Shown piece by piece: positions 53,811-63,115 of a stretch of 64,000 nucleotides of DNA. The DNA is from a bacterium (GTDB lineage Bacteria; Campylobacterota; Campylobacteria; Campylobacterales; Arcobacteraceae). Both the position numbers and the translations under genes were made by a program. The first letter of the stretch is position 1, and the number at the start of each line of letters is the position of its first letter. Where the stretch lies: positions 1 to 64,000 of the forward strand of contig JAHIWE010000069.1 in NCBI GenBank assembly GCA_018816105.1. Reading direction: 5' to 3'. The notes under the pieces were generated by a model, which worked only from the letters and a program-made list of their open reading frames with translations, had not been told where the DNA came from and did not search any database.

Positions 53811-55262
53811 ATGGCAAAGATAAAAAAAGTACTTATTGCAAATCGTGGAGAGATAGCTCTTAGAATCATAAGAGCATGTAAAGAGCTTGAGATAAATAGT
53901 GTTGCTATTTTCTCTGAGGTTGATGTTGAGGGTATTTGGGTTAGAAAAGCTGATGAATGTTATCCTATTATGGGTGATCCTATTAAAGCTTATCTTGATT
54001 ATAGTGTTATCATTTCAATTGCTAAAAAATCTAATTGTGATGCTATTCATCCAGGTTATGGATTTTTAAGTGAAAATGCTGATTTTGCAAAAGCTTGTGA
54101 GGAAAATGGAATCATTTTTATTGGGCCTAAACCTGAACATATTGAACTTTTTGGTGATAAAATGGCTTCAAAAGTTGCTATGAAAAAAGTGGGAGTTCCA
54201 GTTTTAGAAGGAACTGATGAGCCAATTGTTGGTATTAAAGAAGGTGAAAAAATAGCACGAGAAATCGGTTTTCCAGTAATCATCAAAGCTGCATTTGGTG
54301 GTGGTGGAAGAGGTATGAGAATTGTAAAACTTGAAAAAGATTTCAAAGAGATGTTTGAAAGTGCTACAAATGAATCTATGAAATATTTTGGAAGAGATGA
54401 AGTTTTTATTGAAAAATATGTTGAAAATCCAAGACATATAGAGATTCAAGTAATTGCTGATAAATATGGAAATGTTCTTCACTTAGGAGAAAGAGATTGT
54501 TCAATTCAAAGAAGACATCAAAAAGTTATTGAAATTGCACCAAGTCCTAGATTAAATGCTGAAACTAGAAAAGAGTTATATAGAATTGCAACAAAAGCAA
54601 TGTTCAAACTTGGATATGAAAGTGTTGGAACTGTTGAGTTTTTAGTTGATGAGCAAAATAATATCTATTTTATTGAGATGAATACAAGAGTTCAAGTTGA
54701 GCATCCAGTAACTGAAACTATTACAGGTGTTGATATAATTCAAAGAATGATAGAAATCGCCGAAGGTGATAAACTTCAGTTCTTACAAGAAGAAGTACAA
54801 TTTAGAGGTTATGCAATTGAGTTTAGAATAAATGCTGAAAATCCTCAAAAAAACTTTATGCCAGGAACTGGAACTGTAAGTAAATACTTAACTCCAGGAG
54901 GTCCAGGAGTAAGAATTGATACAAGTATTTATACAGGATATAAAGTACCTGCAAACTATGACTCTATGATTGGAAAACTAATTGTTTGGTCACTTACTTG
55001 GGAAGGTGCTGTTAAAAAAGCAAAAAGAGCTTTAGATGAGTTTTATATTGAAGGTTTCCCTACAAATATTCCTCTTCATAGAGAAATCGTTAGAGATGCT
55101 GAGTTTATAGCTGGAACTTTTAATACAAGTTACTTAGATAAAAAAATGCAAACTTTCACACTAAATAGTGAAGAAAATATCAAAAAAGAAGAAGATAAAA
55201 TATCAAATATTGTTAAACTTATGGAAACAATAAATAAAAATAAATTAAAAATAAAACATTAA
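53811..55262 (+). CDS. accC: Biotin carboxylase (AccC type)
   Basis: ATP-dependent carboxylation of biotin for malonyl-CoA synthesis or a pyruvate carboxylase. 483 residues with KVLIANRGEIALRIIRACKE, the HPGYGFLSEN motif, ATP-grasp glycine loop AFGGGGRGMR, catalytic EMNTRVQVEHPVTE (about 292-305) and RINAENP. The C-terminus is about 30 residues longer than E. coli AccC and Lys-rich. accB is not adjacent, so it could be the A subunit of a two-part pyruvate carboxylase instead. Confidence 0.9.
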   Translation: MAKIKKVLIANRGEIALRIIRACKELEINSVAIFSEVDVEGIWVRKADECYPIMGDPIKAYLDYSVIISIAKKSNCDAIHPGYGFLSENADFAKACEENGIIFIGPKPEHIELFGDKMASKVAMKKVGVPVLEGTDEPIVGIKEGEKIAREIGFPVIIKAAFGGGGRGMRIVKLEKDFKEMFESATNESMKYFGRDEVFIEKYVENPRHIEIQVIADKYGNVLHLGERDCSIQRRHQKVIEIAPSPRLNAETRKELYRIATKAMFKLGYESVGTVEFLVDEQNNIYFIEMNTRVQVEHPVTETITGVDIIQRMIEIAEGDKLQFLQEEVQFRGYAIEFRINAENPQKNFMPGTGTVSKYLTPGGPGVRIDTSIYTGYKVPANYDSMIGKLIVWSLTWEGAVKKAKRALDEFYIEGFPTNIPLHREIVRDAEFIAGTFNTSYLDKKMQTFTLNSEENIKKEEDKISNIVKLMETINKNKLKIKH

Positions 55263-55282
55263 GAATCTCAAAAGAGATTCTT
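55261..55282 (+). terminator. Terminator after accC
   Basis: AAGAATCTC (55261-55269) and GAGATTCTT (55274-55282) form a 9-bp stem with an AAAA loop, followed 8 bases later by a T-run. The stem begins within the accC stop codon. Confidence 0.75.
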
Positions 55283-55332
55283 AATCATATTTTTATGGGA
55301 AAGTTTAATCAAAACAATGCAAGAATATTTCC

Positions 55333-55560
55333 ATGAAAGATTTAAAACAATTAATTATTAAAATAGTAATAAGTGCAATAGTTTTAATATTAGCATTTAT
55401 TTATTTAGAAAAAAAACCTCCTGTAAATGCTATTCATTTTGATATAAGTAAACCATCAGATACATCTGCTACTCCCTCACAACTAAAATGGCATGACTCA
55501 TTTAAAGGGATTGAAAATTTACCTTCTAAACCAAAAATTAGCCCTAAAGAAAATAATTAA
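55333..55560 (+). CDS. Small membrane protein, unknown function
   Basis: 75 residues: one N-terminal membrane helix (about 7-25), then a Pro/Ser/Lys-rich tail (KKPPVNAIHFD, SKPSDTSATPSQ, SKPKISPKENN) that looks unfolded and periplasmic. No lipobox. No family recognised. Located between the accC terminator and the EAL-protein gene. Confidence 0.55.
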   Translation: MKDLKQLIIKIVISAIVLILAFIYLEKKPPVNAIHFDISKPSDTSATPSQLKWHDSFKGIENLPSKPKISPKENN

Positions 55561-55626
55561 AATATTTTAGCTTATTATCATATTTTTAATAGTAGTATTA
55601 GTAAATGTTATAAGATAAGGGAAAAG

Positions 55627-57786
55627 ATGTCTGAAAATAATTGCTATAAAATAGAAGATGATGAAAATGAGGAGATAACACTTACTCCAAAAGAATATAA
55701 TCAAATTCTAAATATTCAACAGCAAATATTAGAAATGTTAGCTTCACATAATAAAACATCTAAAATTTTAGCCAAGCTTTGTTCTCTTGCGGAATCTCTT
55801 CTTCCTAATGCAGTAGCCTCTATAATGATTAAAAATAAGAACTCTAATTCGATGAATGTTAGATCCGCTCCATCAATTCCTCAAAACGCAAAAGAGATGC
55901 TTTCAAATTTAATACCTGGACCAAATACTGGTTCATGTGGAAATGCTGTATTTGAAAATAAACCACAATTTGTACAAAATACTTTTACAGATAAAAGATG
56001 GAAGGAATTACAACAAATTGCTAGAGATTTTAATATTTGTTCATGTTGGTCAATGCCAATAAGAGATAAAGACAAAAACCCTATTGGTTCTTTTGCCATT
56101 TCCTCTTTTGAACATAGATACCCAAGCTTTTTTCATATAAAACTATTAAAAACTGCTTCTTCAATTGTAAGTATAGTACTAAAAGATGAAAAAACAGAAA
56201 AAAGAAATAAACTTTTTTCTAATGCAATGCAAAACTCAGCCGATGGCATATTAATTACAAATGAAAAAAATAAAATTATTAAAGTAAATGATGCACTTTT
56301 AAATATTTATGGCTATACAAAAGATGAATTATTAGGAAAAGATCCTAAGATTTTTGCCTCAGATACTTACAATAAAGAGTTTTATGAAAAAATGTGGAAT
56401 AATTTAACAGTAAACTCAAAATGGTCTGGAGAAATCATAAATAAGAAAAAAAATGGTTCATTAATTGATCAATGGGTTAGTATAACTGCTTTATATGATG
56501 AGAATAATCTAGCTTATAATTATTTAGCAATGTTTACAGATTTAACTGCACTAAAAAAAGCTCAAAATAAAATGGAATTTATGGCTTATCATGATCCTTT
56601 AACTAACCTTTATAATAAAAGCTATTTAGAAATTAAATTAAATTCCCCAAAAGATAAAACCTTAATTCTTTTAAATATAAATAATTTCAGTTATATAAAT
56701 ACAGCTTATGGTTTTGATATTGGAGATGAAATTTTAATAAATGTTTCTAAAATATTAGAAAATAATTTTAATATTGATACTCTTTGTAAAATTAACTCTG
56801 ACGAATTTGCACTTTTATTTTATGAAAAAATTTTAATTAATGAAAAAATTTCAGAAATACAAAATTTCTTTATGAAAAACCTTATAAACATTGAAAAAAT
56901 TAAATTAAATATTACATTTTCATATGGAGCAGTTTCAGGAAAAAATAATCTTCTTAGAAAAGCAGCTTCAGCATTAAAAGAAGCAAAAGAGAGTGGAAAA
57001 AATAGATTTGAAATCTTTGAGCAACATATCAACGATGATTATATAAAAAGAGAATTATTTATTAACTATACAAACCTTATAAAAAATGCCTTAGATAATA
57101 ATCAAATTGTTCCATATTTCCAAGGAATACATGATAATAATAGTAATACTATTACTAAATATGAAGCATTAGCTAGAATTGAGTTAGATGATAGGATTAT
57201 CTCACCATATGAATTTTTAGAACCTGCAAAACTATCTGGATTATTACCTGAAATTACAAAAATAATGATTGATAAAACACTAAAAGTAATGAGCTCTAAT
57301 AATTGTGAATTTTCTATAAATATTGCAGAAGATGATTTGGCTGAGAATTATTTAAATGATTATTTAGATGAAAGAACAACTTTTTATAAAATAAATCCCA
57401 AAAGAGTTATTCTTGAAATCTTAGAAGGAGTAAGTTCAAATGGTAAAAAAAATCATATAAATCAATTAAATCAATTAAAAAATAGTGGATTTAAAATTGC
57501 AATTGATGATTTTGGAGCAGAATATTCCAACTTTGAACGAATTTTAGATTTAGACATTGATTATATAAAAATTGATGCAAAATATATTAAAGATATTGAT
57601 ACAAATAAAAGAAGTTACGAAATAGTAAGAGCAATTAGCTTTTTTGCTAGAAATGTGAATATTTCTTGTATTGCTGAATTTGTTCACAGTAAAAGTGTTC
57701 AAGAAATTATTAAAAATCTAAATATTAATTACTCCCAAGGTTATTATTTTTCAAAACCAGAAAAAGTATTAATTAGTGATTGTTAA
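55627..57786 (+). CDS. GAF-PAS-GGDEF-EAL protein, probable cyclic-di-GMP phosphodiesterase
   Basis: 719 residues. GAF (about 35-190, GSCGNAVFENKPQFV), PAS (about 195-315, TNEKNKIIKVNDALLNIYG), GGDEF-like (about 320-460) and EAL (about 475-715). The cyclase site reads INSDEFALL instead of GGDEF, so it is degenerate. The EAL site looks intact: YEALARI, SINIAEDDL, EILEGV, IDDFGAEYSNF, YIKIDAKY, AEFVHSK and SQGYYFSKP. It therefore probably degrades cyclic-di-GMP, tuned by GAF and PAS inputs. Soluble. Tail overlaps the DMT gene by 14 bases. Confidence 0.85.
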   Translation: MSENNCYKIEDDENEEITLTPKEYNQILNIQQQILEMLASHNKTSKILAKLCSLAESLLPNAVASIMIKNKNSNSMNVRSAPSIPQNAKEMLSNLIPGPNTGSCGNAVFENKPQFVQNTFTDKRWKELQQIARDFNICSCWSMPIRDKDKNPIGSFAISSFEHRYPSFFHIKLLKTASSIVSIVLKDEKTEKRNKLFSNAMQNSADGILITNEKNKIIKVNDALLNIYGYTKDELLGKDPKIFASDTYNKEFYEKMWNNLTVNSKWSGEIINKKKNGSLIDQWVSITALYDENNLAYNYLAMFTDLTALKKAQNKMEFMAYHDPLTNLYNKSYLEIKLNSPKDKTLILLNINNFSYINTAYGFDIGDEILINVSKILENNFNIDTLCKINSDEFALLFYEKILINEKISEIQNFFMKNLINIEKIKLNITFSYGAVSGKNNLLRKAASALKEAKESGKNRFEIFEQHINDDYIKRELFINYTNLIKNALDNNQIVPYFQGIHDNNSNTITKYEALARIELDDRIISPYEFLEPAKLSGLLPEITKIMIDKTLKVMSSNNCEFSINIAEDDLAENYLNDYLDERTTFYKINPKRVILEILEGVSSNGKKNHINQLNQLKNSGFKIAIDDFGAEYSNFERILDLDIDYIKIDAKYIKDIDTNKRSYEIVRAISFFARNVNISCIAEFVHSKSVQEIIKNLNINYSQGYYFSKPEKVLISDC

Positions 57787-58645
57787 TATTCTTTTTTGAA
57801 AATATTGTAAGAATTATTCCTGCAAATATAATTATAGTTGATAAAAGAAGTGTAAATGTTAAACTCTCATTTAAAAATATTATACTAATTATTATAGAAA
57901 TAATTGGTACAAATAACTGAATTATTCCAGCTGTTATAAACTGCATTTTTGGTAATACCATGTACCATAAAACATATCCAACAGCAGAAGTTACACTTCC
58001 AGAGATAAAAGCTAGTAATAAACCATTTATAGTCACAAAGCTATTTTGAGGTAAAAACAATATATAAAAGATTCCTACAAAAACCAAAGATTTTGTAAAA
58101 TTATCCATAGTATTATATAAAGCATCTGAAGATTTTTTACCAAGTACTGAATATATAGCCCAAGCAATTCCTGCAATTATCATTAAAAATGCATGAAAAA
58201 GTGATACTTCAAAACTCTCTTTTGGATATAAAAGATAAACTAATCCAAATAAGGCTAATAGTATTCCAATAATTTTTTGAAGATTTATCTTCTCTTTATA
58301 TAAAAGTGAGAAAACAACCATTACGATTTGAACAACGGCAAATAATAGCAAAGTTCCAAGTCCTGCGTTTATATCTAAAAAAGAGTAGGAAAAACAAATA
58401 GCATATAAAAAAAGCATAAAGGAGCTTAACCAGTTTGATTTTGGCAAAATTGATATTTTTTTTGTTTTATAAAAATATATTAAAATAAGTGTGATTGAAC
58501 CAAAAAATAGTCTAAAAAATGTAAAAGAATAGGCATCTATAGAGTTAGTTGATAAAGCTAATTTACAAAATATTGAGTTAAGTCCTAAAAAGAGTAAAGA
58601 GATTAATATTAAGAAAATAAATTTTGTATTTATACTTTGATTCAT
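57773..58645 (-). CDS. DMT-superfamily (EamA) transporter
   Basis: 290 residues with ten membrane helices in two EamA repeats (about 8-140 and 150-285). Visible segments: LISLLFLGLNSIFCKLAL, SFTFFRLFFGSITLIL, FAVVQIVMVVFSLLY, IAGIAWAIYSVLGKK and LFVPIISIIISIIFLNESLT, where the last matches the typical helix 9-10 repeat ending. Exports or imports small metabolites; substrate unknown. Convergent with the EAL gene. Confidence 0.85.
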   Translation of the reverse strand: MNQSINTKFIFLILISLLFLGLNSIFCKLALSTNSIDAYSFTFFRLFFGSITLILIYFYKTKKISILPKSNWLSSFMLFLYAICFSYSFLDINAGLGTLLLFAVVQIVMVVFSLLYKEKINLQKIIGILLALFGLVYLLYPKESFEVSLFHAFLMIIAGIAWAIYSVLGKKSSDALYNTMDNFTKSLVFVGIFYILFLPQNSFVTINGLLLAFISGSVTSAVGYVLWYMVLPKMQFITAGIIQLFVPIISIIISIIFLNESLTFTLLLSTIIIFAGIILTIFSKKNINNH

Positions 58646-58704
58646 TTTTATACTATATCATAAAATTTAATCTTATGACCTAGTATAAATTTGAAAATTT
58701 AATT

Positions 58705-59961
58705 TCAATATGAGTTTTTCTCAAAGATTCTATCAAGTGTAGAAATTGCTAAATATTTATCAAAATATGCTCTATTAAAACCTTGTTGTGCTTGAGTTAA
58801 TAAATAGTTGGCATCTGTTAAATCTGTACTTGTAGATATACCTTCTGCAAATCTATTTTTCACAATACTATAGTTTTCTTTAGCTTGTAAAAGTGCTAGT
58901 TTTGAAGTTTCAAGATTATCAATTGCTACTTCTAAATCTGATTTTGCACTTTCATATTGAAGTTTGATATCTAGTTTTGTTTTATTTAAAAGAGATATTG
59001 CACTTAAATATTTTGTTTTATAAATTTCAGTTTGAGCAGAATCATATCCACCATTGTATAAATTCCATGATGCACTTAATTTTGCTATATTTTGATTTTC
59101 TTCACCTTCATCAAAACTTTTTGTTGATAATCCATCAAAATATTTATTATGAGAAATACTTGCATCAACTTTTGGTAAAAAGCCTGATTTTACTGATTTT
59201 TCTAATTCTTTAATTGATTTTAGATTCATATTTAAAGCTTGTATTTCACTTCTATTATCAAGTAATTTTTCATCAAAAGATGATATTTGTAAACTTTTTT
59301 CATCTAAATCTTCTATTACTTCATATGTTAAATCAATTCCACCTAAAATATTTGAAAGTTTATGTTTCGAAACTTTCAATGCTCCTTGTGCTTTTACAAC
59401 ATTTTGTTTTGCACTAGAAGTATTTACTTGAACTTGTAGTAAATCATTTTTTGCAATTAATCCTTGTTCAAATCTATTCATAGAATCAACAAACTGCTCT
59501 TGAAATAGTTTAAGAGCACTCTTGTAAGTTTCCAGTTCATTTTTTTTATCAAGAAAATCAATATAAGCAATCTTTGTATTTAATACAATATCTTGTTTAA
59601 TTGCATTTAAAGAGTATTGAGAAGATTCTGATAAAAAGTTTGATGATTGAGTTAGGGCTAAATCTTTAAATCCATTAAACAAGTTATATGATAATGCAAT
59701 ACTAGCTGCTGCTTCTTCTTCTAATTCACCAATATTTGCATCATCTCTATTTAAATATGAATATCCTAAATCTAGTTTTGGCATAAAATTTGATTTATTT
59801 GATTTTACATTTTCTAAACTCTCAATATAATCATATTTTTTACCTTGAATATCAAAGTTATTTTTCAAAGCAATATCAACTGCTTCATTTAATGTCATAG
59901 CGTTTATATTAACAGCAAAGAATGCTGTTAATGATAATGTTATTAATTTTATTTTTTTCAT
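58705..59961 (-). CDS. TolC-family outer-membrane efflux channel
   Basis: 418 residues with signal peptide (MKKIKLITLSLTAFFAVNINA) and two OEP repeats of coiled-coil hairpins (about 22-205 and 215-418): VDIALKNNFDIQGKKYD, GYSYLNR, SYNLFNGFKD, ASWNLYNGGYDSAQTE. The paired YNLFNGF and WNLYNGG motifs mark the repeats. Last gene of a HlyD-RND-TolC operon, so the outer channel of that pump. Starts 11 bases after the pump gene. Confidence 0.9.
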   Translation of the reverse strand: MKKIKLITLSLTAFFAVNINAMTLNEAVDIALKNNFDIQGKKYDYIESLENVKSNKSNFMPKLDLGYSYLNRDDANIGELEEEAAASIALSYNLFNGFKDLALTQSSNFLSESSQYSLNAIKQDIVLNTKIAYIDFLDKKNELETYKSALKLFQEQFVDSMNRFEQGLIAKNDLLQVQVNTSSAKQNVVKAQGALKVSKHKLSNILGGIDLTYEVIEDLDEKSLQISSFDEKLLDNRSEIQALNMNLKSIKELEKSVKSGFLPKVDASISHNKYFDGLSTKSFDEGEENQNIAKLSASWNLYNGGYDSAQTEIYKTKYLSAISLLNKTKLDIKLQYESAKSDLEVAIDNLETSKLALLQAKENYSIVKNRFAEGISTSTDLTDANYLLTQAQQGFNRAYFDKYLAISTLDRIFEKNSY

Positions 59962-59972
59962 AAATTTTCCTT

Positions 59973-62900
59973 TTATGATTTACTTACATCTACATTTTCA
60001 ATAGATGTTTGAGTTTTAGAAATTCTTTGTTCAAGTTTTATAAAAAACATCAATAATGCTGGTGTTACAAATATAGTAAATACAGTAGAAAGAGCTAGCC
60101 CTCCTGTTATTACTGAACCTAAACCTCTATAAAACTCACTTCCAGGCCCTGGTATTAAAACCAATGGAAGCATTCCAAAAACAGAAGTTAATGAACTCAT
60201 ATAAATAGGTCTAATTCTTGAACGAGTTGCTTCTATAACAGCTCGTTTATGTTCATAACCTTCATCTCTAATTAGATTTAAACTTTGATGTACAATTAAA
60301 ATTGCATTATTAACAACAATTCCCACTAAAATAATAAATCCAAGCATGGTTAAAACATCCAAAGGTTGAGCTTCAATAAATCTATTTGTTAATGCAAGTC
60401 CTATAAATCCACCTGCAGTTGCCAAGGGAACTGTAAACATAATAACTATTGGATATAAGAAGTTTCCAAATAGTGCTGCCATTAATAAATATACAATCAC
60501 AAGAGCTAGTATAAAGTTCATACTTAACATTCCAATTGTTTCTGTTAATTTATCAGCTGTTCCACTAATTCCAATATCAACACTTTTTGATATTTTTCCA
60601 TCATTTTGCATTTGTGCAATTGCACCTTCTAAAATTCCCATTGTTTCTTGAATAGTCATTGATGGTGGTGGTGTTACTTGTAATGTAATTGTTCTTTTCC
60701 CATTTAAGTGTCTAATCTCACTAATACCTGTTGTATCAACTGCACTTGCAAGTGATGACATTGGTAATAATGAACCATTTGGAAGAGCAACTTGTGTTGC
60801 TAAAATATCCTCAGGTGTTTTGATTTGACTATCATTTGCTTTTAAAACTAAATCAATTTTCTTTTTACCATCTTGCTCAAAATCTGATATTTTTCTACCA
60901 CTCATTAAAACATCAGTCATAATTCCTAAATCTCTTGAACTTAAATTTAAAGCTTTTAGAGCATCTTGATTCGGTTTAATTCTAACTTCTGGATAAAGTA
61001 GCTCAATAGAAGGAACAGGTCGCACTTGAGCTCCAGCAATTGCTCCTTGACTTGCCATAAATAATTGAAATCCTGTATTTGCGATATCTTCTATTTTTTC
61101 ACCACTAATATCAACATTTACAGTTTTACCCTCACCTATTCCATTTTCAAAAACTCCTGATTGAAGAGAAACTCCAAACACAGAAGGAAGTGAATTTACA
61201 ATAGGTCTAAAAAATGGTATTAACTCCCTTGCACGACTTTCATGCATTGAAGTTCCACCAAATAGATTAAAATCTCCAAAAGATACAAAGAAAACTCTAT
61301 TTAATCCAGGAACTCCATCAACATCTTTATTTACATTTGGTTCAACTTTTTTCATTAAATAAGTTCCCATATCATATCTTTCTTCATAAGAAAGACCAGG
61401 AGGTGTTATTAAAATATTAAAAATTAAGTTTTTATTTCCTTGTGGTAAATAATCCAATTTTGGAAATAAAGCCCAAATAGTTAAAACTGAAAATAGTGCT
61501 AAACTTACAATCGTAATTACTTTTGTCATAACAGATTTTAAAGACCAATGAACAAAAGCCATCATTTTATTTACAATATTATTTCCAAATCTAGTTAATG
61601 AACTCTCACCTCGAGGCTCTTTTCCACTAATACTTGCAAGTTTTTTCCAAAGCATTGGAATAACAGCAATTGATACAAATAATGAAAAAGTAACAGAAGA
61701 TACAACAGCAATTGCAATATCCTTAAATAACTGCCCTGCTTCATCTTCTAAGAAAATAATTGGTAAAAATACAGCCATAGTTGTAGAAGCTGATGCAATT
61801 AATGCACCCCATACTTCACTTGCACCTTTATATGCAGCATCAGGTATACTCATTCCTTCTTTTCTATGCCTATCAATGTTTTCAAGTACAACAATAGCAC
61901 TATCAACCAACATACCAACAGCAAAGGAGATTCCAGCAAGTGAAATAGTATTTAAACTTCTGTCTAACCATGAAAGAATAATAAATGTACCAATAACTGA
62001 AATTGGAATAGCAACAGCAACAACAGCAGTTGGAGAAATAGCTCTTAAAAATAATATTAAAATAAATACAGCTAAAACACCACCAATAATGATATTTTGT
62101 TGAACTAAATCAACAGAACCTACGATATATGGTCTTTGATCATATATCCATTTTATATTTAATCCCTCTTTTTTAAGAACTGTTTCATTTAGTTCATTCA
62201 CAACTTTTTCAACATCATTTGTTAATGCAACAATATTTGCATCGCTACTTGGTTGTACACCTAAAAATATTCCATCTTTACCTAAAAACATAGCAACAGA
62301 ACTAGCTGTTGTATATCCAAAATCAACAGTTGCAACATCTGCTACTGTTACTCTTTGTTCTCTATTTGAAACTAAAATAATATCTTTAATATCTTGAGTT
62401 GAAGTAAATTTATGAACTGTTCTAATTCTATAACTTCTTCTTCCCATATTTAAAGAACCAGCTGAAATATCAACATTTTCATTTTGTAAAATATCAATTA
62501 CTTGTGGAATTGTAAGATTAAAAGAAGCCAGTTTATTCACATCAAGATTGATTTGCATCTCTTGCTCTCGGCCTCCTCCACCCATAGTTCCAGATACACC
62601 CTCAACTCTTTTAATAACTGGTTTTATTTCATCATCAAAAAAAGTTTTATACTCATCTATATGTCTAGTATTCTCATCTAAAGTTTGTAACATCATCCAA
62701 ATAACAGGGCTTGCTGTTGCTGTTTCTATTATTGGTTCATTTACATTATCAGGATAAGAACTAACCTCATTTAATTTATTTGAAACATCTTGAAGTGCTA
62801 CTCTAATATCAGTTCCAAGTTTAAAAGTAAGAGTCACTTCCCCCATATTATCTTTTGCAGATGATTCATATTCAACTAAATTATTTAAACTTTTTAATGC

Positions 62901-63107
62901 ATCTTCTTGTTCTTCTATAATCTCACGCTCAATCTCATACGGCGTTGCTCCTGCCCATACAGTTGTGATTTTAATTTCTGGTTTTGAAACATTTGGAGTT
63001 AATTGGTAAGGTAAATTACCAAGTGATATAAATCCAAATAAAACCACAATTAAAACTGAAACTATTATAGTTACAGGGTTTTTAATCGAAAATTTTATTA
63101 AATCCAT
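59973..63107 (-). CDS. RND-family efflux pump (AcrB/HAE type)
   Basis: 1044 residues with the RND plan: TM1, periplasmic loop, TM2-6 (about 335-490), TM7, second loop, TM8-12. N-terminus DLIKFSIKNPVTIIVS. In TM4, FAVGMLVDSAIVVLENIDRH has one Asp where AcrB has the pair DD (the second is Ser); in TM10, GIVVNNAILIVHQS lacks the Lys that AcrB places nearby. This pattern also occurs in HAE2-like and heavy-metal members, so substrate is uncertain. Adaptor and channel genes flank it. Confidence 0.88.
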   Translation of the reverse strand: MDLIKFSIKNPVTIIVSVLIVVLFGFISLGNLPYQLTPNVSKPEIKITTVWAGATPYEIEREIIEEQEDALKSLNNLVEYESSAKDNMGEVTLTFKLGTDIRVALQDVSNKLNEVSSYPDNVNEPIIETATASPVIWMMLQTLDENTRHIDEYKTFFDDEIKPVIKRVEGVSGTMGGGGREQEMQINLDVNKLASFNLTIPQVIDILQNENVDISAGSLNMGRRSYRIRTVHKFTSTQDIKDIILVSNREQRVTVADVATVDFGYTTASSVAMFLGKDGIFLGVQPSSDANIVALTNDVEKVVNELNETVLKKEGLNIKWIYDQRPYIVGSVDLVQQNIIIGGVLAVFILILFLRAISPTAVVAVAIPISVIGTFIILSWLDRSLNTISLAGISFAVGMLVDSAIVVLENIDRHRKEGMSIPDAAYKGASEVWGALIASASTTMAVFLPIIFLEDEAGQLFKDIAIAVVSSVTFSLFVSIAVIPMLWKKLASISGKEPRGESSLTRFGNNIVNKMMAFVHWSLKSVMTKVITIVSLALFSVLTIWALFPKLDYLPQGNKNLIFNILITPPGLSYEERYDMGTYLMKKVEPNVNKDVDGVPGLNRVFFVSFGDFNLFGGTSMHESRARELIPFFRPIVNSLPSVFGVSLQSGVFENGIGEGKTVNVDISGEKIEDIANTGFQLFMASQGAIAGAQVRPVPSIELLYPEVRIKPNQDALKALNLSSRDLGIMTDVLMSGRKISDFEQDGKKKIDLVLKANDSQIKTPEDILATQVALPNGSLLPMSSLASAVDTTGISEIRHLNGKRTITLQVTPPPSMTIQETMGILEGAIAQMQNDGKISKSVDIGISGTADKLTETIGMLSMNFILALVIVYLLMAALFGNFLYPIVIMFTVPLATAGGFIGLALTNRFIEAQPLDVLTMLGFIILVGIVVNNAILIVHQSLNLIRDEGYEHKRAVIEATRSRIRPIYMSSLTSVFGMLPLVLIPGPGSEFYRGLGSVITGGLALSTVFTIFVTPALLMFFIKLEQRISKTQTSIENVDVSKS

Positions 63108-63115
63108 TTTAATAC

